This document shows positions 16,457-24,661 of a stretch of 64,000 bases of DNA, one piece after another. This DNA is from Saccharothrix sp. ALI-22-I (GTDB lineage Bacteria > Actinomycetota > Actinomycetes > Mycobacteriales > Pseudonocardiaceae): the NCBI RefSeq assembly GCF_001984175.1, contig NZ_MTQP01000040.1:30630-94629 (forward strand). The letters are read 5' to 3'. Both the position numbers and the translations under genes were made by a program. The notes under the pieces were generated by a model. It worked only from the letters and a program-made list of their open reading frames with translations, searched no databases and was not told the origin of the DNA. The stretch's first letter is position 1. Every line of letters begins with the position of its first letter.

Positions 16457-18469
16457 TCAGCGCCACACCGACGCGACGGCGGCTCCCTCGCGGACGAAGA
16501 CGGGTATGCGCTCCAGTGGGGCGTCCGCGTCGAGTGTCGTTCCACCCTCCAGCAGTTGTCCGGTGGCCGGGTCGAGCCAGAGGGCGCCGGAGGGCAGGTA
16601 CACCTGGCGGGTGCGTGCGTCCGCCAGGTACACGGGTGCCACGAGCACGTCGGGGCCGAGCAGGAACTGGTCGTCCACGTCCCAGGCGTGCTGGTCCTCG
16701 GGGAAGTCGAAGAACAGCGGGCGCATCGGCGGTGCGCCGGTGCGGTGCGCGTCCTCGGACAGCGCGGTCAGGTACGGGCGCAGGCGTTCGCGCAGCATCA
16801 GGTGGTCCCGGAGGATGCCGTACGCCTGCTGTCCGTATGACCAGACCTCGTTCGGCCCGCCGGTCATGTCCGCGGAGAACGTCGGGTAGTTCGGCTCGCG
16901 GTCCCCGTGCAGCCGCATCACAGGGCTGAAGGTGCCGTACTGGAACCACCGGATCAGCAGCTCGCGGTAGGCGGGGTCGTCGGGGTTGCCGCCGAAGAAG
17001 CCGCCGATGTCGGTGTTCCACCAGGGAATGCCGCTCATCGCGACGTTCAGTCCGGCCCTGATCTGACACGCGAGGGAGTCGAAGGTGGTGGGGATGTCGC
17101 CGGACCACAGTGCGGCGCCGTGCTTCTGGCTGCCCGCCCACGCGGAGCGGACCAGGGACAACGGCCGGTCCTCGCCGGCCGCGCGCAGGCCGTCGGCGAC
17201 CGCGCGGGTGTGCAGCAGCGGGTAGAGGTTCGCGACCTCGGCGGCCTGCCCGGCGGCGTAGACGGCGCGGTCCGCGGCCTTCCGGGGTAGGTCGGGTTCG
17301 CAGGCGTCCAGCCAGAAGCAGCCCACGCCCACGGACAGGTAGTTGTCGTTCAGCCGTTGCCACAGTGCGGCGCGTGCCTCGGGACGGGTCGCGTCGTAGT
17401 ACGCCATCGCACGCATCGGCTCCTCGGCGCTGTGGGAGGGCCACGGGACGGTGAGCAGGCCGCCGCCGGCGTCCCGGATGAGGCCTCCGGTCGAGCGCAG
17501 CTCGTCGTAGGTGTCACTGCCGGGCTCGACGGTGGGCCACACCGAGACGGCGAGCGTCACCCCGAGGCCGGCGAGCTCTTCCACCATGGCCGCTGGATCG
17601 GGCCACTCGCTCGGGTCGAAGCGCCAGTCGCCCATTTTGGGCCAGTGGAAGAAGTCGCAGACGATGACGGACAGCGGCAGCCCGCGTTCCTTGTGCTGCC
17701 GCGCAACCGCCAGGAGCTCGTCCTGGGTGCGGTAGCGCAGCTTGGACTGCCAGAAGCCGGTCGCCCACTGGGGGATCAGGGGCGGGCGACCGGTCTCCCG
17801 GGTGTAGGCGTCCAGGATCGCTGCGGGCGTGTCGCCGGCGGTGATCCAGTAGTCGATGCGACCACCGGCGTCGGCGACCCACCGGGTGGCGTCGGCGCCC
17901 AGTTCCACCCGGCCCGTGGCGGGGTTGTTCCACAGCAGTCCGTAGCCGCGCGAGGAATGCAGGAACGGGATGGCTGCGACCGTGTTGCCCTGGATCAGGT
18001 CGACCACACAGCCCTTTTGGTCCAGGAGCCCGTGCAGGTGCTGCCCGAGGCCGTGCAGCCGCTCGCCGTCGTACGCCTCGAAGTGCTGTTCCGTCCGGCC
18101 GCCGATGGCATGGAGACGGGGGCCGGCGTAGTGGGGGTAGGGGGTCTTGTCGGCGAGGAGTTCACGGCCCGACGCGGCATCCAGGAACCTCAGCCGGCCG
18201 TCCGGGAGGGCCTCGACGCCGAGGCGGCCGTTGACCAGGTGGGCGGAGCCGTCCTCGGCGACGGACAGTTCGGCATCGGGAGAGTCCGAGGGGCTCTCCA
18301 GCGCGCCGGGGGCGGCGGGGTCGATCGCCCCGGACGACGCCCGGACCCGGACCGCGTCCGGCCCCCAGGGCTCGATGCGGACGATCTCGTCGACGGTGTG
18401 GCGTTCCAGGCCGCCCGCACGGATGCTGTAGGACAAGGTCGGTCCTCTGCCTCTCAAAGTGCCGTGCAC
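16457..18469 (-). CDS. GH31 family alpha-glycosidase (alpha-xylosidase/alpha-glucosidase)
   Basis: This 670-residue protein has the GH31 order: N-terminal beta-sandwich, then a barrel beginning PPLIPQWATGFWQSKLRYRT and VIVCDFFHWPKMGDWRFDP. The nucleophile Asp is about residue 387 in CFWLDACEPDL, and the acid/base Asp about 457 in WSGDIPTTFD. MSGIPWWNTDIGGFFGG and the C-terminal propeller SGALWLDPATGQLLEGG follow. The KxGDW and WLDxxEP wording is closest to alpha-xylosidases that trim xyloglucan oligosaccharides, but alpha-glucosidase activity is possible. There is no signal peptide. The first ATG (18469) gives a 14-residue extension with little conservation; a TTG about 40 bp inside, preceded by GAGGA, is an alternative start. 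It is convergent with nothing and divergent from the AraC region. Confidence 0.88.
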   Translation of the reverse strand: MHGTLRGRGPTLSYSIRAGGLERHTVDEIVRIEPWGPDAVRVRASSGAIDPAAPGALESPSDSPDAELSVAEDGSAHLVNGRLGVEALPDGRLRFLDAASGRELLADKTPYPHYAGPRLHAIGGRTEQHFEAYDGERLHGLGQHLHGLLDQKGCVVDLIQGNTVAAIPFLHSSRGYGLLWNNPATGRVELGADATRWVADAGGRIDYWITAGDTPAAILDAYTRETGRPPLIPQWATGFWQSKLRYRTQDELLAVARQHKERGLPLSVIVCDFFHWPKMGDWRFDPSEWPDPAAMVEELAGLGVTLAVSVWPTVEPGSDTYDELRSTGGLIRDAGGGLLTVPWPSHSAEEPMRAMAYYDATRPEARAALWQRLNDNYLSVGVGCFWLDACEPDLPRKAADRAVYAAGQAAEVANLYPLLHTRAVADGLRAAGEDRPLSLVRSAWAGSQKHGAALWSGDIPTTFDSLACQIRAGLNVAMSGIPWWNTDIGGFFGGNPDDPAYRELLIRWFQYGTFSPVMRLHGDREPNYPTFSADMTGGPNEVWSYGQQAYGILRDHLMLRERLRPYLTALSEDAHRTGAPPMRPLFFDFPEDQHAWDVDDQFLLGPDVLVAPVYLADARTRQVYLPSGALWLDPATGQLLEGGTTLDADAPLERIPVFVREGAAVASVWR

Positions 18470-18514
18470 GTGTGAATGGTCCGGTACGACGTGGTGTCGT
18501 CCATGGTGGCGTTG

Positions 18515-18996
18515 CTACGTGGTTCGGGGGCCAGGCCCGTCTCCGTGGTCCGGGATGGGCAGGCGCGCTCCGGCCTGGCGGGCCGACTGGTGGGCGATGA
18601 CGCCGGGGAGGGTGTAACGAGCGGCGGTCCACGCGTGCAGCGGTGGAGGCGTTCGAGTCGTGACCGCGGTGGCGAAGTCGTCGGCGAGGAAGTGGTGACT
18701 GCCTTCGTGGCCGTTGGGTGCGTGCGCGAACTCACGCGGGAGTCGGGAGCGGTCGTGGACGGGTGCGGTGCCGGAGGCGAAGGCGGCGCGTAGTTCCGGC
18801 GCGAGGTGGGCGAGCATCGGGTCGTCCGGTGTGAGGGTGGCCGCGGGGTGCAGCTGCGCGGTGACGTCGTGCGCGCCCGCCTTGTCGTGCCACAGGCTGA
18901 CCGAGTCGAGTTGTTCGAAGACCGCCAGAGTTTGGCGAACGAACCGGCGAACTGACCGGCGCCGACGATGCCGAGTGAGAACACGCGAGACTCCAT
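18515..18996 (-). pseudogene. Gfo/Idh/MocA oxidoreductase with large internal deletion
   Basis: The start at 18996 gives MESRVFSLGIVGAGQFAGSF, the NAD(P)-binding GxGxxG N-terminus of Gfo/Idh/MocA dehydrogenases. After about 24 codons the frame changes. The remaining sequence matches only the C-terminus of that family: GSHHFLADDFATAV then HAWTAARYTLPGVIAHQSAR and ARLPIPDHGDGP. Roughly half to two thirds of the gene is missing. Such enzymes oxidise or epimerise sugars and often accompany GH31/GH43 genes and AraC regulators, as here. Confidence 0.8.
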
Positions 18997-19085
18997 CAGG
19001 AACGGGAATGTGGGCGGTTGCCGGTCGCACGACGGTGCGGGCATCCGCACTGCGGCTCCATGACGATAGGGTCCGAGGACACGCG

Positions 19086-19946
19086 ATGTCTGTACCGTCT
19101 AGAAGTGAGAACTTCTTGGATCCTCAGGACACTCTGGTCGACGAACCGTCCTACCTGAGCGGCTGGTCCGGACGCCCGACGCTGATGGCGGCGGCGCACC
19201 GGCACGACGACCTTGAGATCAACTTCGTGGCCGACGGCGGGTCCATGCTCTACATCTACGGCGGCGAACTCCTCGAAGTCGAGGCAGGCGGCCTCGCCGT
19301 CTTCTGGGCCGCGATCCCGCACCAGGTGGTGGCGAGCGAGGCGACGCACGTCCACTGGCTCCACGTGCCCTTCGACCAGTTCCTGGCCTGGGGGCTGCCG
19401 CAACCGCTCCTCGCCCGCGTGCTCTCGGGCGTGCCCGTGATCAGCCCGGCAGCCCGCGCCGACGCGAGCGACCCGGCGAAGTTCACCCAGTGGGCCGCTG
19501 ATCTGGCCGCGGGCGACGACGAACTGCACCGCATCGCGATGCTTGAGATACAAGCGCGCGTCCGGCGCCTGGCGCATTCCGCGGTCGGCGACCCGGTACG
19601 ACGATACGCCGGTGACGATCCGGCCCTGCGCCAGGCGGTGTCCATGGTGCGGCACATCGCACACCACTTCCGCGAGCCGATCACCGTGGCGGACGTCGCC
19701 GCGGCGGCCAATGTCCACCCGACCTACGCCATGACCCAGTTTCGCAAAGTCGTGCGCACCACGATCGGTGACTACGTGAAGCTGTACCGGCTCGCCGAGG
19801 CACGTCGACTGCTGGTGACCACCGACATTCCCGCGAGCCAGGTGGCCGAGGCCGCGGGCTTCGGCTCGGTCAGCCGCTTCTACCAGGTATTCACCGACGC
19901 GTGCGGAACCACCCCGGCACGATTCCGACACGGACACGGACACTGA
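19086..19946 (+). CDS. AraC-family transcriptional regulator
   Basis: This 286-residue protein has an N-terminal cupin-like sensing domain (RHDDLEINFVADGGSMLYIY, LAVFWAAIPHQVV). A C-terminal pair of AraC helix-turn-helix motifs spans about residues 185-285 (ITVADVAAAANVHPTYAMTQ, VAEAAGFGSVSRFYQVFTDA, TTPARFR). The HHFREPITVADVA-xx-ANVHPTYAM wording is common in sugar-responsive regulators of actinomycetes. It is divergent from the Gfo/Idh relic and the GH31 gene, so it probably controlled this glycan-use locus in response to a released sugar. The ATG at 19086 is preceded by a short intergenic region of about 90 bp. Confidence 0.92.
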   Translation: MSVPSRSENFLDPQDTLVDEPSYLSGWSGRPTLMAAAHRHDDLEINFVADGGSMLYIYGGELLEVEAGGLAVFWAAIPHQVVASEATHVHWLHVPFDQFLAWGLPQPLLARVLSGVPVISPAARADASDPAKFTQWAADLAAGDDELHRIAMLEIQARVRRLAHSAVGDPVRRYAGDDPALRQAVSMVRHIAHHFREPITVADVAAAANVHPTYAMTQFRKVVRTTIGDYVKLYRLAEARRLLVTTDIPASQVAEAAGFGSVSRFYQVFTDACGTTPARFRHGHGH

Positions 19947-19974
19947 CCTGACGCTGTGCTCGCCGAAATGTCGT

Positions 19975-20598
19975 CCGTACTTGCCGGCGTCGTGCGTCGA
20001 TCGGCAGGAGCGGCTGGGTGCGGTCCAACGCCTGGATGCCGGTCTTCTCGTCGATGCTCAGCACGACGGCCCCGCCGGGCGGGGCGAGGTAGAGCCCGAC
20101 CACGTCGGCGACCTTCTCGGCGAACGCGGGGTCCTTGGACAGCTTGAACGTGCCCTGCCGGTGAGGTCTGAGTTCGTTGTCCTGCCACAGTTTCGCTACG
20201 TAGCGGTGCGAGACGTACACGCCCTCGGTGCGTTTGACGTAGGCGGCCATCTCGCGGCTCGACCAGTGCGTCAGTCCCGTCGAGACCGGTGGGCTGGTGC
20301 GGCTCAGCGCCAGGATCCGGGCACGCACCGAGGCGGGAACCTGTTGCCGCGGCGCGGCATGGGACCGGTCGGTCAACCCGGCCACACCCTCTGTCCCGTA
20401 GCGGCCGAGCCATAGGTCCACGGTCGGCCGCGACACCCCGGCCAGTACCGCGATGTCCTTCTTCCGGTGGCCTTCCGCACGCCACAACACGATCCGGGCC
20501 CTGGTCGCGATCGTCGCGGGCACGTCCGGCCTGTTCACCAGCGCCCGCAACCCGGCCCGCTGATCCACGGTCAACTCCACCCGCACAGCCAACACCAA
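19975..20598 (-). pseudogene. IS630-family transposase, C-terminally truncated
   Basis: It starts at 20598 (MVLAVRVELTVDQRAGLRAL), with HTH motifs RKKDIAVLAGVSRPTVDLWL and a first catalytic Asp in GGAVVLSIDEKTGIQALDR. Homology ends after PLLPIDARR near 19975, before the second Asp and the Glu. The remaining frame is unrelated. The outer end of the element is probably near 20635. Confidence 0.82.
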
Positions 20599-20639
20599 GA
20601 TCCATCAGCTCTGAGTAAAGCAACCAGAGTAACGAGACA

Positions 20640-20885
20640 CTAGCCGACCCGGATCAGGGTGACGGGCCGCCGTCGAGGTTGGCGTGCAGTTCGGCGGGAA
20701 GGCGATCGGCGATTCGGTGTTGTAGCTGCCTTCCTTTCGGCGGACGTCCGGTACATCGACGCGCGAAGTAGTCCCACTGACGAGCCACGAGTTTGCGGCG
20801 CCAGGCGAGCAGGGTGCCCGGCGTGACCGGAAGGACTTCCCGCCACCACCGACGATCCACCAACCCGGACAGGGCGGCGAACCAT
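20640..20885 (-). mobile_element. IS-C-like relic
   Basis: Minus-strand text VDRRWWREVLPVTPGTLLAW then RRKLVARQWDYFARRCTGRP is the N-terminal region of the IS-C transposase family (compare 37700-37800). It ends in a different tail (QLQHRIADRLPAELHANLDG). It is truncated on both sides with no terminal repeats. Confidence 0.65.
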
Positions 20886-21060
20886 TACGTGCGCACCAGG
20901 GACTTCCGCACGCTCACCGCACCGCAGGTCTACACCGTGCGGTACGCCATCCTGTCCAGGCGGTGGGATGAAAGACGTGCAGGACTGCGAAATCCGCAGA
21001 TCAGGCGCACTGTGGGCGCGGCAGCACGGCCCGAACCGACCGGGGTGAGCGCACGGTGGA
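20886..21060. other. Intergenic, no gene recognised
   Basis: Short non-coding-looking DNA between the IS-C relic and the xylanase terminator; nothing supported here. Confidence 0.4.
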
Positions 21061-21065
21061 GGGCA

Positions 21066-21096
21066 GGTCGGGCACGCGGAGTGCGCGTGCCCGACC
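21066..21096. terminator. Hairpin downstream of GH10 xylanase
   Basis: A perfect 12-bp stem (GGTCGGGCACGC and GCGTGCCCGACC) with a 7-nt loop lies 26 bp beyond the leftward xylanase stop codon. It fits a factor-independent terminator of the GC-rich type. Confidence 0.75.
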
Positions 21097-21121
21097 CGTC
21101 ACGACAGGAGACGTCGGGAGG

Positions 21122-22156
21122 TCAGCCCTCGATCAGGACCGAGAGCACCGAGTCGTAGGCCAACTTCTTGTTGTAGTAGCGGTCGAACAGCAACGGGGTC
21201 TGGTTGACACGCCACGAGAACTTGTCCGTCACGCCGCTCAACGTGATCACGGTGCAGCGCGACACCCCGACGCACGCGCGGACGACCTGGGCGTACGAGT
21301 CGGCCTGTGCGGCGCCCGAGCCGGCGATGTCCAGTTCGGTGAGGTGCACGTCGACGTCGAGGTCGGCGAAGCGCTGGAGGTTGGCCCGCATGTCGGCTGG
21401 CACGGCGCCGCTGACCAGGTGCGCCTGGAAGCCGACGCAGTCGATCGGCACGCCGCGCGACTTGAAGTCCTTCACCATGGCGTAGACGGCGTCGGACTTC
21501 GGGTTCTGCCCCTCGATGAAGTAGTCGCTGTAGCAGAGCTTCGCGGTGGGATCGGCCGCCCTGGTGGCGTGGAAGGCTTCCTCGATCCAGGCGTCGCCGA
21601 GCAGCCGCTGGAACACCGAGTTGCGTCGTGCGGCCCGACTGGTGTCGTCGAACGCCTCGTTGGCCACGTTCCAGTAGGCGACGCGGCCGCTGAAGTGGCT
21701 CGCGACGTTGGAGATGTGGTTGCGCACCGCGGCCAGCAGTTGGCTGGGCGAGTTCATGTTCTGCACCCACGCCGGCAATTGGCTGTGCCAGACCAGCGCG
21801 TGGCCGCGCACCGTCATGCCCTGGCTCTCCGCATGGCTGACCAGGCGGTCCGCGGCGGTGTAGTTGAACAACCCGCGGTTCGGCTCGATGAAGTCCCACT
21901 TCATCTCGTTCTCGGGCGTGAGCTGGTTGAACTCCCGGTTCAACGTGGTGACGTAGTCCGGATCGCCGAGCAGCTTCGCCGCGGCTGCGGCACCGAATAA
22001 GCGTCCGCTGATCGATGCGGCGTCCTTCAGAGTGCTGGCCGTAGTGCTCGCAGTGGTGCTCGCGGCGGCTTGGGCGCTCGCGGCAGCGTTCGGTGCCACC
22101 ACCAGGGCTGCCACCACAGGCACGATGGCCAGCACGGTCTCGAGTGACTTCCTCAT
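21122..22156 (-). CDS. GH10 endo-1,4-beta-xylanase, secreted
   Basis: This 344-residue protein starts at ATG 22156 behind a strong GGAGG. Residues 1-30 form a signal peptide (MRKSLETVLAIVPVVAALVV, cleavage around AAASAQA), followed by a short Thr/Ser linker. The GH10 barrel shows NQLTPENEMKWDFIEPNRGL, VRGHALVWHSQLPAWV and the acid/base Glu about 166 (YWNVANEAFDD, usually WDVVNEAF). It also shows the nucleophile Glu about 272 (VHLTELDIAG, usually xITELDI) and SWRVNQTPLLFD. There is no carbohydrate-binding module. It hydrolyses xylan backbones outside the cell; the products would feed the intracellular GH43/GH31 enzymes. A dyad in the promoter (22196-22225) is a likely operator. Confidence 0.93.
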   Translation of the reverse strand: MRKSLETVLAIVPVVAALVVAPNAAASAQAAASTTASTTASTLKDAASISGRLFGAAAAAKLLGDPDYVTTLNREFNQLTPENEMKWDFIEPNRGLFNYTAADRLVSHAESQGMTVRGHALVWHSQLPAWVQNMNSPSQLLAAVRNHISNVASHFSGRVAYWNVANEAFDDTSRAARRNSVFQRLLGDAWIEEAFHATRAADPTAKLCYSDYFIEGQNPKSDAVYAMVKDFKSRGVPIDCVGFQAHLVSGAVPADMRANLQRFADLDVDVHLTELDIAGSGAAQADSYAQVVRACVGVSRCTVITLSGVTDKFSWRVNQTPLLFDRYYNKKLAYDSVLSVLIEG

Positions 22157-22195
22157 GCTTCCTCCGTTGATCATCGTCGACCCGGCGGCGGAGTA

Positions 22196-22225
22196 GAAAG
22201 TTTTGCCATCATGACAGCAACTTTC
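22196..22225. promoter_or_regulatory. GAAAGTT dyad upstream of xylanase
   Basis: Inverted 7-mers GAAAGTT (22196-22202) and AACTTTC (22219-22225) are separated by 16 bp. They lie 40-70 bp upstream of the xylanase ATG on its template side. GAAA/TTTC dyads are known control elements of actinomycete xylanase genes; assignment here is by resemblance. Confidence 0.5.
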
Positions 22226-22342
22226 GATACCGTCATGGCGTACCGACGAGCCGAAGCTGGCCGTGTCGTACCGCCGGAGGGCATCCCGGTGCGCGTGACC
22301 CTGCCGACGTGTCCGGCTCCCTGCCGACCAGAGGGGCAAGAG

Positions 22343-23370
22343 GTGAACGTCGCACTCGTCTCGGAACAGTGCCTCCACTGCGTCGAATACGACGTCTTCA
22401 GCGGCAGCGACCAGGTCGCCGACCGCATCGAAGACCTCGCCGGCACGCGGTGTCTCTTGTGCGGGGCCACGATCGGGCGGGGCGAGCTGTCGATCGTGAT
22501 GGATTCCGAGGCCGTGAGCCGGATCGGCGACGGAGCCGCGATCTGGAACCGCGGCGGCGACCCGGCCGCCGGATACGGCGGCTTCTTCGAGAAGGGCACG
22601 GCGAAGGAGGCTTCCAGCGGCGTCGCGAGGAAACTGCTGGGACAGCTCACGGGCGCGACGGCCGAGCGGCGCAGGCAGCGCTGTGCCGCCGCCATGCCCG
22701 CACTGCTGGGCATCGCCTCGTCGCACGCCCTCGGCGCGGAGAAGGCCGGTGATCGCCGCCGGGCTCGGCAGGCGTACCAGGTGATCGTGGACTACGTCGA
22801 CGATGCGGTGGCCGCCGCCGCGGCGATCCAGGCCGGTCAACTCGCCCCGGCAGGACCACGACCGGCAGGCCGCGGCGAGGCTGTACGAGGTGGCGGCGCG
22901 GAAGGCCGACCGCTCGTTGAAGCCCATCGCCCTGCTCTGCTTCGGTGACGCGCTCAACCTCCTCTGCGACATGCCGGGCGCCAAGCGCGCGTTCCGCGAG
23001 TGCTTGGCACTGGGACCGAGCAGCTCCCGCGCGCACTGCGGCTACCTGCTCGGCGGCCTGTTACCCGGGCAGTGCCCGTGAGGCTTACGAGGCGGCGCTC
23101 GGCGACCCGGAGTACGGCCCGCTGGCGGCGTTGAACATCGGCGTGATCGAGGACGATCGGGGACGTTCGGCGGAGGCGGAGCGGTGGTGGCGACAGGCTT
23201 TCGACCATGGCGCGCGGCTCGAACGCACGGTCGCCGCGTTCAACCTGGCCAGGGTGTTCGAGGGGCGCGGCGAGATTCGTGAGGCGACGAGGTTCTACCG
23301 GATCGCGGTGGACTCGCCCGAACCCGAGGCGGCGCGGCGGGCGCGGGCGGCGCTGGACGACCTCGGCTGA
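22343..23370 (+). pseudogene. TPR protein with Cys-pair N-terminus, two frameshifts
   Basis: Three frames concatenate into one roughly 340-residue protein. The first holds CLHC and CLLC pairs (a probable zinc ribbon) and a helical region to QAGQLAP. A shift near 22845 leads to RQAAARLYEVAARKADRSLK, CFGDALNLL and GAKRAFRECLALGPSSS. A second shift near 23060 leads to AREAYEAALGDPEYGPLAAL, NIGVIEDDRGRSAEAERWW and AAFNLARVFEGRGEIREATR. These are tetratricopeptide repeats. The GTG at 22343 with GAGGGG upstream is preferred over the ATG at 22211, which lies inside the xylanase operator. Two independent single-base changes could be decay or sequencing error. Function is unknown. Confidence 0.65.
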
Positions 23371-23402
23371 CCGCCAGCCTGGCAACTCCCAGGCCGGCAG
23401 CT

Positions 23403-23807
23403 TCAGCCCGGCAGCTGACGTCGGGCGGCGGCCACGATGTCGTCCTCGCGCGAGGAGAGCCAGTGCACGCACGCGTCGGCGATTTGCAGCACCGCCGGCC
23501 CGTGCAGCTCGGTGAACAACGCCCGCAGGGCGGCGCCGCGCTCGTCGGACGTCGGGTGGTCGGACATGTGCAGGCCGTGCGGGATGTCGTCGATCTCCTT
23601 GCGCACCCGCGTGATCAGGTGGTCGATCACGAAGAACACCAACGGCCCGGCCACCGCCAAGTAGGTCATCACCGGGTCGTCGGTGGCCTTCAGCCCGCGC
23701 AGCACCAGCAACGCCCCGGTCTGATCCGCCTGGAACTCCTGCTCACGGGTCCGCGCCAGCCAGGCGTGCCCGGCGCTCGGCAACGGGGCCGACAACCGGA
23801 GCGGCAT
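23403..23807 (-). CDS. Small protein resembling the C-terminus of an M48-like peptidase
   Basis: This 134-residue protein has one hydrophobic segment (VMTYLAVAGPLVFFVIDHLI). Sequence REQEFQADQTGALLVLRGLK before it and SDHPTSDERGAALRALF after it recall the E-x-x-A-D zinc-ligand helix and the HPPSxERIAAL tail of M48 proteases. The HExxH motif is absent, so it is either a fragment or a non-peptidase relative. It follows the EspG gene in the same orientation with a 24-bp gap and GGAGG just before its ATG. It may be the last gene of the type VII cassette. Confidence 0.5.
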   Translation of the reverse strand: MPLRLSAPLPSAGHAWLARTREQEFQADQTGALLVLRGLKATDDPVMTYLAVAGPLVFFVIDHLITRVRKEIDDIPHGLHMSDHPTSDERGAALRALFTELHGPAVLQIADACVHWLSSREDDIVAAARRQLPG

Positions 23808-23831
23808 CGCCTCCCCGAACAGCCATGCGGT

Positions 23832-24656
23832 TCAGCCGTCCTCGGGAAGGGCAGGTTGCTGGATAACGCTGACGGAGTGTTCTTCCAAACTGCGCAGTGT
23901 CTCGCTGAGCCTGGCGGCGATCAGCTCACGGGTGGCCGGCAGGGCGGTCACCCATCGACGACCGCCGGATCTTTTGAGTGTGAACACCCAGCGCCCTTCG
24001 ACCGTGTCGATGTAGTTGACCGGTTGCCGGCTTCGCACGCGGGCTCCGCCACGGCCTCGGATGGCTGTGTAGAGGCTTCCGGCACCCAGTCGCGGTTGTG
24101 CCAGCAACTCCTGCACGGCGTCGGCATCCAGCCTCGTGGTCGTGCGGAAACCGGTGGACAACGCCTTCTCCGCGGGCGGGGCGGGCATCGTGTCGTAGAC
24201 GGCGCTGACCGGTCGCCGGTCAGCAGGTCGCGCGGGTGGGATCCGGGTGAGGAAGCGGTCGAGCACCTCGTCCGGGTCGACGGCCCACAATGTCACCGTG
24301 CCGGCCCTGTCGGCCTGGTACTCGCGCACCAGCAGGAATCCTTGCTGGTGTGCGACACCGGCGAGCACGCCGCAGCTGTGCGGTTGTCCCGCGATGGTCG
24401 TGTTGACCCAGCCGTAGAACTCGCGGTCCGGGTGGAAGAGCGCGCCCACCACGTCGTCGAACTCCGGTGTCAGCCGCCCGCCGGTACTGAGCCCTTGCCT
24501 GTTCAGCTCGTCGCTTGCCGCCTCGTCGAGTGCGCGCAGCGCGGCGGCGTCGTACCAGGCCGGCTCGTGTGCCAGGACCGGGTGTGGCTCGCCGTGCCGC
24601 CAGCGGATCATCGTGAGCAGTGTCTGGACGTCGAGGGTGACGGGGTGGAGTGCCAT
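23832..24656 (-). CDS. EspG-family type VII secretion chaperone
   Basis: This 274-residue protein from ATG 24656 has the EspG pattern: N-terminal MALHPVTLDVQTLLTMIRWR, HPVLAHEPAWYD, then a mixed alpha/beta body with EFYGWVNT and RREYQADRAGTVTL-like segments (here VREYQADRAGTVTLWAVDPD), and C-terminal GRWVFTLKRSGGRRWVTALP. EspG proteins are cytosolic chaperones that bind PE/PPE-type substrates and hand them to the ESX machinery. The PPE-like gene lies 5 bp upstream in the operon and is the likely client. No ESX core gene (EccB, EccC, EccD, EccE, MycP) is in the window, so the cassette must rely on a system encoded elsewhere. Confidence 0.85.
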   Translation of the reverse strand: MALHPVTLDVQTLLTMIRWRHGEPHPVLAHEPAWYDAAALRALDEAASDELNRQGLSTGGRLTPEFDDVVGALFHPDREFYGWVNTTIAGQPHSCGVLAGVAHQQGFLLVREYQADRAGTVTLWAVDPDEVLDRFLTRIPPARPADRRPVSAVYDTMPAPPAEKALSTGFRTTTRLDADAVQELLAQPRLGAGSLYTAIRGRGGARVRSRQPVNYIDTVEGRWVFTLKRSGGRRWVTALPATRELIAARLSETLRSLEEHSVSVIQQPALPEDG

Positions 24657-24661
24657 GGCCG

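Noticed and set aside
21056..22000. 314-codon plus-strand ORF opposite the xylanase
   Set aside because: Antisense to a GH10 gene with catalytic residues and a signal peptide; no protein-like motifs.
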